Shown here: piece after piece, positions 1-10,525 of the stretch
Layout: each line of letters starts with the position of its first letter
Position numbering within the stretch: position 1 is the stretch's first letter
Assembly (NCBI GenBank): GCA_020205615.1
Contig: CM035171.1
Span: forward strand, 120,470,893-120,534,892
DNA: 64,000 nucleotides
Source: Panax quinquefolius
Taxonomy: Eukaryota > Streptophyta > Magnoliopsida > Apiales > Araliaceae
Direction: 5' to 3'
The notes under the pieces: model-generated
Database searches by the model: none
Told to the model about the DNA's origin: nothing
What the model saw: only the letters and a program-made list of their open reading frames with translations
Made by a program: the position numbers and the translations under genes

Positions 1-1383
1 GCCGGAGGCGATCGTATGAAGAAGAAAGTACAAAAGGAGCTATTCGAGGCGAGAATTGATGAAGAAGGAATACTTGAGTCCACTCTAGACTTTGTGTTCT
101 AACGACTCGATTTGAAGTACAAGATTATGATGGAGGCACCTGATCGCCATTTGCAATCCATCTGGAAGTACTAAAATGTATCGTGATCTTGACATACATT
201 TTGGTGGAACAATATGAAGAGAGAGATTGCAAAGTTTATCTCGATGTGTTTAACTTGCCCGGCGTGTAAAAGGCGGAGCATCTTGTACCTAAGGGTCGGT
301 TGCAACCACTTGAGATTAGGAAATGGAAGTGGGAACACATTACTATGGATTTCGTTATGGGTCTTCTACGGTTTCTCGGCATCAATCTTATTTGGGTTAT
401 TGTTGATAGATTAACCAAGTCTGCTCATTTCTTTCTTGCCGTCTGGGAGACTTATTCCTTGAGCGTCTTGCTAGTATATGCGTGAATGAGATTGTGAGGT
501 TGCATGGCATGCTGTATCCATAGTTTGGGATCGTGACCCAAGATTCACTTCAAGATTTTGGGTTAGCTTGCAAAAAGCTATGGAGCGCAGTTTGCGATTT
601 AGTTAACATACCATCCCCAAACGGACGAGACAATCGAGAGAGGACTATTCAAACTCTTGAAGATCTATTAAGACTACGTGTCCTGAACTTCAAGGGTAGT
701 TGGGATAAGTATTTACCATTGGTGGAATTCTCCTACAACAACAGTTATCGAGCAAGTATAGGTGTGGCTCCATTTGAAGCATTATATGGGCGAAAATGTC
801 ATTCTCGATATGTTGGGATGAGGTGGGTGAAGCAACATTGTTGGGACCCGAGTTAATGCGTATGACTCTGAAAAAGATCCAAATGATTCGACAACGTATA
901 CAAAGCGGCACAAGATCGACAAAAAAGAGTTATCACGGATCTTCATCGAAAGGGCGTGGAATTTAATGTGGGGATCGTGTATTGTTGCGAGTTGCTCCGT
1001 GGAAGGGAGTTACAAGATTTGGGAAGAGAAAGCTCGATCCACGATTTATTGGTCCATTTCAAATTCTTGACCGAGTAGGAAATGTAGCCTATAGACTTGC
1101 GTTACCTCAAGTATGTCTACGTGTTCATAATGTGTTTCACATATCATGCTTAAATAAATATGTGAAAGACCCGAACCACGTTATTGAGTTAGAAAGCCCA
1201 GGACGAGATAGTGAAGACTTAACGTATGAGGAGGTACTGTCAAGATCTTGGATAGGAAGGAGCATGTCCTACTGCGTGAAAAAGGTCATACCACAAGTTA
1301 AAGTTTTGTGGAGGAATCATCTTTATAGAGAAATGACACAGGAATTGGAAGCGGAAATGAAAGCGAGTATCCTCACCTTTTGA
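1..1383 (+). pseudogene. Ty3/gypsy integrase, C-terminal part (element A)
   Basis: This is the 3' end of a retrotransposon pol gene; the rest lies left of the window. Visible in order: the zinc-binding part (motif REIAKFISMCLTC near 220-260), the start of the catalytic core (HITMDF near 340), a DRDP-type block near 530 and the block around the catalytic Glu (RERTIQTLEDLLR near 640). Then come FSYNNSYRASIGVAPFEALYGRK near 730-800 and the C-terminal GPFQILDRVGNVAYRLALP near 1040-1100. The tail (VLWRNHLYREMTQELEAEMK) resembles the degenerate chromodomain tail of plant chromoviruses. The frame is broken by several short indels, so no full integrase can be read. It is followed directly by a polypurine tract and the 3' LTR. 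Confidence 0.9.
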
Positions 1384-1426
1384 AACACACCCAGAATACG
1401 TCGTCGATTTAGAGGCGAAATTTCAT

Positions 1427-1438
1427 AAGGAGGGAGGT
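1427..1438 (+). other. Polypurine tract of element A
   Basis: An uninterrupted purine run (aaggagggagg) sits immediately before the TG that starts the LTR. This is where the plus-strand primer for reverse transcription lies in LTR elements. The same run is found before the 3' LTRs of B, C and H. Confidence 0.75.
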
Positions 1439-4230
1439 TGTAAGACCAAAATTTTTTAAATAAAAGGAATTTCCTTTATTTATTATTTTGAAATAGTAAG
1501 GGTTGATTTGATTAATGTGGATAGTTAAGGGTTAAATCTGTGAATATTTCAAAATAAGCAGTGGTTATAAAATATTCATTGTTGTTAGGGAATATTAGTT
1601 TGGTGCGTGGAATATTAAATCTTTGTCGGGGAATATTAAATGCGCGACAGTAGCGACCATGTGTGGGTCCCATGTGAGCGATTGGATGAAGAAAGCGACA
1701 AATATAAGTTATTTTTAAATAGCTTGGCGTGGTTATTCTGAATTAATCTTTGTTGGAATACCCGGTGGTTAAAACACACTAATCTGCGTTGTTGAGCAGT
1801 AGCTTTGCGGTATTGCACCAATTATTGATTCTTACGTGAAGGCCTTTACTCGATAAAGGTTCTGATAATTCTTTATTCGATATTTTATTGAGTTAATAAT
1901 TCTTTGCGTTGATATTTTATATTCTTTGTTGTTTGATAATTGTCATTACGGTATTTTTCATTATCGAAGCAATAATTCATATTATCTGAATAATATTATT
2001 AGATAACATTATTGGCAATGTCTAGAAAGTTCTATCTAAAGAGAGGTTTGGTCACCTAATTGCGCGCCAAGATGAAGAAAATTCTTATTGGAAAGCCCCT
2101 GCTTTCTGGAGGCTGCACAGTTGTCGATATTGTGATTACTGTAATATTATTTGTGAATAATTAATTATTGATTTATATGATGAGGAAAATATTGATTTTA
2201 TGTGGATATAGATGGAGAAAATTTTTAAAATGACAATTGTTGAAAATTAATATTTTATCTTTTACGATAAAATAATTCGTTTAAATATATTATTTTAATA
2301 ATATATTAACGGTGATATTTTACAACGAATGTGGGATATATGAGTATCTGAGGAGGAAGAGTATTTTTGTTGCAATAAATGTTTAAAACATGTTAAACAT
2401 GTCGGTGGACCCCATTTATTGGCCGAAATTTGATTATAGCACAATAAAATCGCTTGGTTTGTGGATTTCGGTCAATTTCTGTTTGGAATTTGGAAAAACT
2501 TTCTTACGCAAAGTTGTAGAAATTGAATTTCCTATAAAAAAAATCGCGAGATTCGAATTTTCTGATGAAAGGACTATTTATTATGAATTATTGAAGTTAC
2601 GAAGCTCAAAATAATTGATTTTGTAAGTTTTAATTATTTATTTTATGAAAAACGTTTTTATCATTTCTTTCTAGAAGGTTGGCATGTGGGAAATGTTGGG
2701 ATCTGATTTCCAAAGAGGCGTAGGAAATTTATTAATAATAATATATTTTATTAAATTTTACTAACTTTTGGTGTTCTAAGCGTTTTCTATAAATAGGGTC
2801 TTTAGGTTAGAATTGAAAATCACACGAAAGCTGAAGTTTTCTCTATATTATCGGCGTATTCTTGTGAGTATTTTGAGTATACTTTGAGTATTGCTATATC
2901 TGGTCTGAGAGTCAATCATAGCCTATATCAGGTGTTTAAATTTAGAAATCTTGATCTTTTCGAGGTAAGGGATGTTATTTTTTTCTCAAATGATATTATT
3001 TCTTCAATATCATTATCTTTGAAATGTTGATCTGAAGTTTTATCAAATTTGGAACTTTTTCATGTCGGGGTTCTTATTCATGAGTTCTTATTCAGAGTTC
3101 TTATTCACGAGTTCTTATTAAGCGGTTATTATTCACGAGTTCTTATTCACGAGTACTATTAAGCGAAAGCGTGAAGATGTTTTTATGGAATTTCTATGTT
3201 TTGGTGTCGGATTACTATTCACGTATCGACCTTATTCACGTATCTGACCTTATTCACGTATCGGTCTTATTCATAGAAAAATAAAATTTCTTCTTTTAAT
3301 CCAAAACATCTATTACGGATACTAACTTTCGATTGTATCCATGTTTTGATCATTCTTGAATTTTACACCACTATGATTATTTTTGAGGTATTTTTGGGCG
3401 TGGATAAAACCAAAGTCTGAATCCTTAATCCTTAATCCTTGTCATTTTGTTTCCTTTGGATTCGTTTCTTTAAAAAAAAAAAAAAAATTCATCATCTTGG
3501 TCTTAAATGATGATATTATGGAATATCTTTGGCACATGTGCAAAGATGAATGATTTCTTAAGAATATCTTTGGCACATAGTGCAAAGATGAATGATTTCT
3601 GAAGAATATCTTTGGCCGTAGTCTGAAGATGAGCAGTGTTTAAATGAACATGACCCGTGATGAATATCTTTGGCTGTAGTGCAAAGATGAATATTTGATT
3701 CGGATGTATATTGATTGATGTTACGAGGATAAAAGATGAGCGATGAACTTTTAAATTCATACATAGAAGATAGTAGTTTGCATTCTCTACTTAACTCTTC
3801 TAATGAATTATTATTTCATTGCGAATATTGATTTAAAATTTGTTGTCTATTGTATTACATTAGATTTTTCCTGTTGAAGACTAACGATAATTTGTTGTAT
3901 ATTATCTTAGTCATAATATTCTTTCTTGAGCTAGTTGAGCTCACCCTTTTCCTTTTGTTCCATTTTTCTCGGGAGGCGAGAATATAAGCGAGTGCAGTGG
4001 GGTATGGAATGAAGGTTTTAGAAAGGATTGTTTAGTAGTCCTCACCATTTTGTAAAATAATGTATCGATAAATGTGATGAGGATTTATTTGAGTATAGAT
4101 ATTATGCAGAAGATAATATTTGTATTCAAACTCACGATTTCTTGTTGTTGTAATAATAAAGTTGTAGTTGTTTACGTACCATGTATTGACAACTTTCGAA
4201 TAGGTGATGTATACTATTTTGGGGGCGTCG
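1439..4230 (+). repeat. 3' LTR of Ty3/gypsy element A (type I, about 2.8 kb)
   Basis: It starts with TGTAAGACC right after the polypurine tract and ends near GGGGGCGTCG. A TATA box (TATAAATA, 2788-2795) places the transcription start about 1.35 kb into the LTR. Downstream are repeated GAGTTCTTATTCAC units (about 3065-3250) and four units containing AATATCTTTGGC...GCAAAGATGA (about 3515-3695). It is colinear with both LTRs of element H, so A and H are one family (type I). Integrase sequence of another element (B) follows directly, so A is inserted in B. The other end of A is outside the window, so a target duplication cannot be checked. Confidence 0.88.
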
Positions 4231-5625
4231 CGTATCTTAGGAAGCAAGAATCGATGAAGAAAAAATACTTGAGTCGACTCCGGACTTTGTGTTCTAACGA
4301 CCACGATTTAAAGTATAATATCATGATGGGCGCCTGACACACCATTTGCAATCCATCACAGGGAGTACCAAATGTATCATGATATTAAATAAATACATTT
4401 TGGTGGAAGCAATATGAAAGAGAGATATATATTTGTTTATCTCGAGGTGTCTAACTTGTCAACGAGTTAAAGCGGAGCATCAAGTACCAAAAGGTCCATT
4501 CTGACCACTTGAAATTCGGAATGGAAGTGGGAGCACATTACCATGGATTTACATTCTGCCTTCCTAAGGTTTCTCAAGGCATTGATGCGATTTGGGTCAT
4601 TGTTGATAGATTGACCAAGTCTGCTCATTTCTTCCCGTCTGAGAAACTTATACACTGAGCGTCTTGCTCATTATGTACATAAACGAGATTGTAAGATCTG
4701 CATGGTATCTTGCGGTATCCATTGTTTACGGCCGAGACCCAAGATTCACTTCACGATTTTGGGTTAGTTTGCAAAAAAGCTATGAGCGCACGGACTTACG
4801 ATTTAGCTTTCGGCGTATCATCCTCGAGACGGACGGACGATCGGAGAGGACTATTCAAACTCTTGAAGATCTATTAAGACTCTGTGTCCTTGATTTCAAG
4901 GGAGTTGGGACAAGTTCTTACCATTGGTGGAGTTTTCCTACAACAACGAGTTATCAAGCAAGTATTGGCATGGCTCCATTCGAAGCATTGTATGGAAGAA
5001 AGTGTCGTTCTCCGATATCTTTGGGATGAGGTGGGTGAAGCAACGTTGTTGGGATAGGGAGTTGATGCGTATGACTATGGAAAAGATTGAAATGATCCGA
5101 CAACGTATAAAAACCTCACAAAATCGACAAAAGAGTTATCTTGATCTTCATGAAAGGGCGTGGAATTCGATATAGGAGATCATGTGTTGTTAAGAGTTGC
5201 TCCATGGAAAGGAGTTACAAGATTTGGAAAGAGAGAAAACTTAATCCTCGATTCATCCGGTCCATTTTAATCCTCGATCGGTAGGAGCGTGGCCTATAGA
5301 CTTCGCTTTCTGCCAAATATGTCTCGTGTTCATAACGTTTTCACATATCTATATTACGTAAATATGTGAAAGACCCGAACCATATTATTGAGTTAGAACC
5401 AGAGCGAAATAGCGGAAGATTTGAGGTATGAAGAGGTTCTTGTTCAAATTTTGGATAAGAAGGAACATATTTTACGCTCGAGGTTATACCTCAAGTCGAA
5501 AGTTTTGTGGAGGAACCACGATGTTGAGGAAATGACTTGGGAGTTAGAATCTGAAATGAAATCAATGTATCCTTACCTCTTGACATACCGTGCGTACCAC
5601 TAATTTCGAGGGCGAAATTTCATAA
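4231..5625 (+). pseudogene. Ty3/gypsy integrase fragment (element B)
   Basis: The sequence starts abruptly inside integrase, at the point matching 16407 of element C, and continues to the end of pol. Readable blocks are SERTIQTLEDLLRLCVLDFK near 4840, an altered APFEALYGRKCRSP block near 4975, and the tail VLWRNH-VEEMTWELESEMK near 5500-5560. Several frameshifts and stops are present. The 5' part of B was separated from this piece by insertion of element A and lies left of the window. The reading order runs into B's own polypurine tract (about 5624-5636) and 3' LTR. Confidence 0.88.
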
Positions 5626-5636
5626 GAATGGGAGGT

Positions 5637-8106
5637 TGTAAGACCCAACTTTTATAAATAAAGATGAATTTTTCTATAAATATTATTTTTGAATATTATG
5701 GAATAAATTTGATATAATGTTATAGTTGTGGGTAATATTTATAAATTTTGCAAAGTATGCAAGTTGTTATAAAATATTAGTTTTTGGTGGGGAATATTCT
5801 TTTTTAGGGAATATTAAATACAATGGCTCGATCATTGGTGGACCCCTGACAACATTATTGTCGGATTGAAGCGACAAAAATATTTTATAAAAATAACGGC
5901 GGGAGGTGTTCTGGATTAAAAGCTGTTGAACTACCGTGGTAAAAAATACGATGTCTGGCGTGGTTGCATAGTAGCACACGGTATTGATTATTGATCTTCG
6001 TGAGAAGTCACTCGGTTTATGCTCGATTATTACTTTCTGATAATTCTTTGCATCATATCTCTTATATTATTGATTCAATTATTGTCACGGTATCATCTCA
6101 TATAATATATTATAGTATTAAATCAATAATTGAGGCGACAAGTTATAAATGATTAATAATTGTTGAAAGATTAAATATGTGTTATGATTTGTGGTAAGTT
6201 TGATTATTTTATGGGGGGGGCTCGTATGTCATCATCATCAGAGTCTCTTCGTCAATAGTATTTACCTTAACCGTCGATAGTATTTACCTTCGTTAATAGT
6301 AATTACCTTTACTAGACGTCGTCGAACCACTTGTCGTTTCACATTACGAGGCGTCGAACCACTTGTCGTTTCACATTCTGAGCGTCGAAACCGATTCGTC
6401 GAGCCACTTGCCTTTTCACACGGCGGTCTTTAAGCTAGAAATCTTCTATAAATAGAGGCCTAGGGCTTCATTATTTTTCACGAATTCATTCAAGCTATAG
6501 AGAGAAAAGTATAGAGAGAATAAGAGAGAAAGAAGAAGAGTATTTTGTTCTTACTGCTTCTTTGCGATTATTCAATCTCCTACCAAATGTAAGGGGTGTT
6601 ATTCTTTCTTATTCATGAAGAAGAAGCTGTTGTTATTCCATTGCTTATTATTACATTGGAATAACTTTTGTATAAGTGGTTTACCCTATACTTGGTGACA
6701 TTCTTCTATTATTACATTGGAACATCACATGCATGTGTTTTACACCGGACTGGTTAAAATCTTTATTATTATTACATTTGGAACATCACATGCATGTGTT
6801 TTTACAGGACTGGTTAAAATCTTTATTATTACATTTGGAACATCACATGCATGTGTTTTACACCGGACTGGTTCCGTCTTTATCGATTCTGTTGGAATAT
6901 CTATCATGTGTTTTACAGGATGCAGTTCCATCTTTATCATTACATTGGAACATCACAGCCGATTGTGAATTTCACGACACAGTTCCGTTATTTATTATTA
7001 CTGTTGGAATAACTTTTATGCGTATGCGATCCTATCGCATGCATGGTGATTTCTTTTGTTATTCCATTCTTTATTATACCGGTTGGTTAAAACTTTGACT
7101 TATACTCCATGAAATTAGTGGAATATCCTTGATATTTGCGTTTCATCGATATCTTTTCATATTCTTGATCATTCTTGAATTTTACTCTCTACAAAACAAA
7201 TGTCGTGTTGATTATTTGGGCGTTAATAATTCTGGATAAAATAATTCTTGAACTTGTTTTATTGAATTCTTATATCATTGTCATCATCCTCATATTTATA
7301 TTTTTTTTAAAGTCATCTACGTGGCGTGTAGTGCATAGATGGACTTAGTATGATTATGACCGAGACTATTCGGTTGTAATCATGGTAGTAATGTTACAAA
7401 TGATGTGGTAAAAATCCTCGATTAGTAGTAGTGCATTGATGGACGATTGTTGGCATGATCATGACCATTAATGAATACACAAATATTCTTGGCAGTGAGT
7501 CATGAATAATTGTGGTCGTGATCTTAAAGAATATCCTTGGCGTAGTGCGAGGGGTGATTCGATGATGTGGAATATTTATTAAAATTTGAGTCTCAAATTA
7601 TAACAATGATGAAAAACCTTTTAAAACCTAAAAGATAGTAGACTTTATTTTCTACTTGACTCTTTTAATGGATTGAATATTCATTGCAGTTTAAACTGGT
7701 TGTCTATTGTATTTTATCGGTTTAACATTGTTGAAGACTATTGATAATTTATTACGCATTATCTTAGTCATAATATTTCTTCTTTGGGCTAGTTGAGCTC
7801 ACCCTTTCTTTCATTTATTCTCTTGAAAATGAGAATATAAATTTGGACGAGTCGGGGAAGCGAGTGATGGTCACGAAGATAGCGTTAGTAGTCCTCACTA
7901 TTACAGTAAAATAGTGTGATAATAATTATAATGAGGACTTTTTGTTTGAGTTTGTATAATATCTAGTAGGCGATATTTGTATTTAAACTCACGGTTTATG
8001 TCGTATTGTACTGCAGCAGTTATGTTAATAAGTTGTATTTAAATTACATGCCATGTAAGTGGCGACCCAAGATGGGTGATGTATACCTAATTTTGGGGGC
8101 GTCACA
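5637..8106 (+). repeat. 3' LTR of Ty3/gypsy element B (type II, 2.47 kb)
   Basis: It begins TGTAAGACCC after a purine tract and ends GGGGGCGTCACA; intergenic DNA follows at 8107. U3 holds short repeats of the form TTCGTCAATAGTATTTACC (about 6245-6320) and a direct repeat GTCGAACCACTTGTCGTTTCA (about 6320-6380). The TATA box is at 6447-6454. Downstream are six hairpin-like units starting at 6719, 6780, 6837, 6894, 6947 and 7006, several CGTAGTGC units (about 7320-7550), and a nested inverted repeat at 7890-7939. No open reading frame in it looks genuine; the translations are those of the tandem units. Confidence 0.88.
7890..7939 (+). repeat. Nested inverted repeat near the LTR 3' end
   Basis: AGTCCTCA (7890-7897) pairs perfectly with TGAGGACT (7932-7939). 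Inside it CACTATT (7896-7902) pairs with AATAGTG (7910-7916). The same arrangement occurs at the matching place in the LTRs of C, E, F and G and in a looser form in A and H. It lies in the transcribed U5 side of the LTR. A role in RNA 3' end formation or packaging is only a guess. Confidence 0.55.
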
Positions 8107-8310
8107 ATGATTGTATAATATTAAATTTAGTATCAGTTGTCTATAATATCATTTACCATATTTATCTCGTAATCTCTCGCCTGTAACATTTTTTGATGAG
8201 TAGTAATTTTGAAAATTTGTGTCTACTTCTCCTATATTATATAAAAAATAAAATAATTTAAAAAAAATAAATTTATTTAAATCTTAATATATTATAGGAA
8301 GAATGAAGTA

Positions 8311-8650
8311 CTAGGGGGTGTTTGATAAAAAATAAATGAATTGAATTTGAATGAGTTGAATCTGAATGAAAAAAGATGTTTAATAATTGACATGTCTGAA
8401 ACATCTTAATAACAAAACTTTATTATTTTACCCATTTGAAAAAATTCAAAATTGTTATAAATTTATTTAATATTACTTAATATAATAGTTAATTTTATTT
8501 TTTTAATTTTTTTACTTCATTCAGCTAAAAAAATCTTACTTACCCATTCAGCTCGTTCATCTTATCGATTCAGCCATTCAGACCAAAATAAACGCACTGA
8601 CCGATTCAGCCATTCAATTTCATTCAACTCTAAATAAAACAACTCGACTG
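8311..8650. mobile_element. MITE-like repeat, related to the one at 9370
   Basis: It opens with CTAGGGGGTGTTTGATAAAA and shares with 9377-9560 a long similar block (TGAATTGAATTTGAATGA, TTTAATAATTGA, TTCAAAATTGTTATAAATTT). The right end is less clear; AATAAAACAACTCGA near 8632-8646 could be the opposite terminal repeat. No convincing target duplication is seen. Family assignment (hAT-like) is by similarity to the second copy. Confidence 0.5.
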
Positions 8651-9369
8651 CAGGGTCCATATTTTTTTGACCAAATAATACATTTCCTAAACAATAATTC
8701 TATCACAATTTTAGTTGTCATAACGGGAAACCCAATTGGCCCTAGCGAAGACAATATGATTAAGAAGTAGAAATGAAGCGAAGCAGGTTAAAACTCGATT
8801 AAATGCTCGGCTCAATTAAAAGTTCGATTTGAGCTCGATTCGAAATATAAATAAGTCAAATATGAACACATTTTAAAGTTCGATAAATTACTCGAACCTT
8901 CTCAAATTATAATTTTCTATTGATACTCGGATCATATTCGTTGAAAAAGTCCAAATCGCTAACGAAATTCGATTAAAATCGTGTTTCAATTTAATAACTA
9001 AATGAATTTCAATTAAACCTTATTTTATACTCAATAAATTTTATGAACCAAATTTGAGCAACTCAATATTCGAATCGACTCGATTCGTTTACACCCTTAA
9101 ATATGACATGATGGAGGCAATGTTTGCTTGGCATCATAAAAAGGTGATGCAACAAGCGCCAATTCTATAGACCTGATTCCTGATCGAACTATAGAGTTAA
9201 TATTTTGCTTGGTTAAAAGTAGCCCATATTAATGTATTAAATTGTGCCACATCATACTTATAATTGTTGATTGAAGAATATTATAACTAAAAAAAATTCA
9301 AGTATTAATTTAATAGATTTGACGGATTGCCGCTTAATCCACCGGTATTTCAATTCTTATTGACATTAG

Positions 9370-9754
9370 ATAAATTTAGGGAGTGTTTAATAAAAATTAA
9401 ATGAATTTAAATTTGAATCTGAATGAATTGAATTTGAATAAAAAAAATTGTTTAATAATTGATATGTTTGAAACATCTGAATAACAAATTTTTATTATTT
9501 TATCCTCTTAAAAAAATTCAAAATTGTTATAAATTTATTTAATATTATTTAATATTGTAAAAATAAAATAAAATTCAAATGAATTCAAATTAAAAAAATG
9601 ACACTAATCCATTAAATTTCAAATCGTGCGAATGGTGTAATGGATTCGAGATATTCAAAAAGAATTTTTTTTCAAAAAAAAGCATTGAATAGTTGATGAC
9701 CAATTCAATCGTTTAAACGTTCGATCTTTAAACAAACATCTCCTTAGTCCAAAA
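9370..9754. mobile_element. MITE, probably hAT type, with 8-bp target duplication
   Basis: The 8-mer GACATTAG occurs at 9362-9369 and again at 9755-9762, flanking a 385-bp AT-rich element. The ends are imperfect inverted repeats: TTTAGGGAGTGTTTAATA on the left and, in reverse complement, CTAAGGAGATGTTTGTTTA on the right. An 8-bp duplication and A/TAGGG ends are typical of hAT-derived MITEs. It has no coding capacity, so it would need a transposase supplied elsewhere. Confidence 0.62.
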
Positions 9755-10525
9755 GACATTAGCAGCGCGAGATAAAGATGGAAGACAGAAAGTTATCCAC
9801 CTGCTCACCTACATTACCTCCCTCTAGGTTAGAAGAAGTTATCATAATAGATTAGGACATTCAAAAAAAAATGTAGTATATTTGAAAATTTTAAAAATAA
9901 TTCTCATACACGAAAGTTTATGCACAATATTACTTAATCTTATAGCATTCAAAATATATAGCGTTATAGACGGTGGGATTTATCTCAAACTTTGGACGGC
10001 CCAATTTATTAGGATGAATGAAAAATTTAAAATTATTTGTATTTTATTATATAGATATATAGATTGATAAAAGCCTCCTCTCATGTGGACTGGACTTACT
10101 TGTCGCAGGAAGTTAATGCCAAGGACCTATCAGGTCTTCTACGTTTTAAGAGGCGACATTTTGGGCTCGAGGAGCTGTAGGCCCACTCTATATTTTGAAG
10201 GCCTACACTTAACAGGTGGTGCTCCCTATATATTTTTTTTTCATTATCAAATAGTTCAAAAGACTAAAATATATTAAAACTAATATGTTACAAAAGATGA
10301 AACTTGAAAGGATTATAATAAAATAACTGAAATAATAATTCTTTCAAATAAAATAACAGATTATCAATAAAAAAATCTCAATCGTAGCAACAGAGTTGAT
10401 GGACACCATATAAACTCTTGAAATACAATTATATCCTTAAAATAATACATTTACATTGTCAAGTTCAACAATAAAAATTCAATCTCAAATATGTACTCAA
10501 AATTTTGAAATGTAATTGGAAAAAA

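Larger units (their letters stand above)
8107..10525. other. Intergenic stretch, no gene seen
   Basis: AT-rich DNA between elements B and C. No open frame has the length, composition or domain pattern of a gene; the frames at 9882-10067 and 10083-10277 are short and resemble nothing I recognise. It holds two related MITE-like repeats (about 8311-8650 and 9370-9754). Between them, about 8815-9095, is a stretch rich in degenerate TTCGATTTGAGCTCGA-like words that looks like an old dispersed repeat. Confidence 0.6.

Noticed and set aside
6676..7098. Open frames with repeated HHMHVF-like residues (also at 11600, 19030, 32017, 39182, 44562, 50162)
   Set aside because: They are translations of the hairpin-unit array in LTRs, change frame between copies and have no conserved protein.
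9882..10277. Two short frames in intergenic DNA upstream of element C
   Set aside because: 60-64 codons each, AT-rich, no known domain, no splice or promoter context that sets them apart from chance frames.
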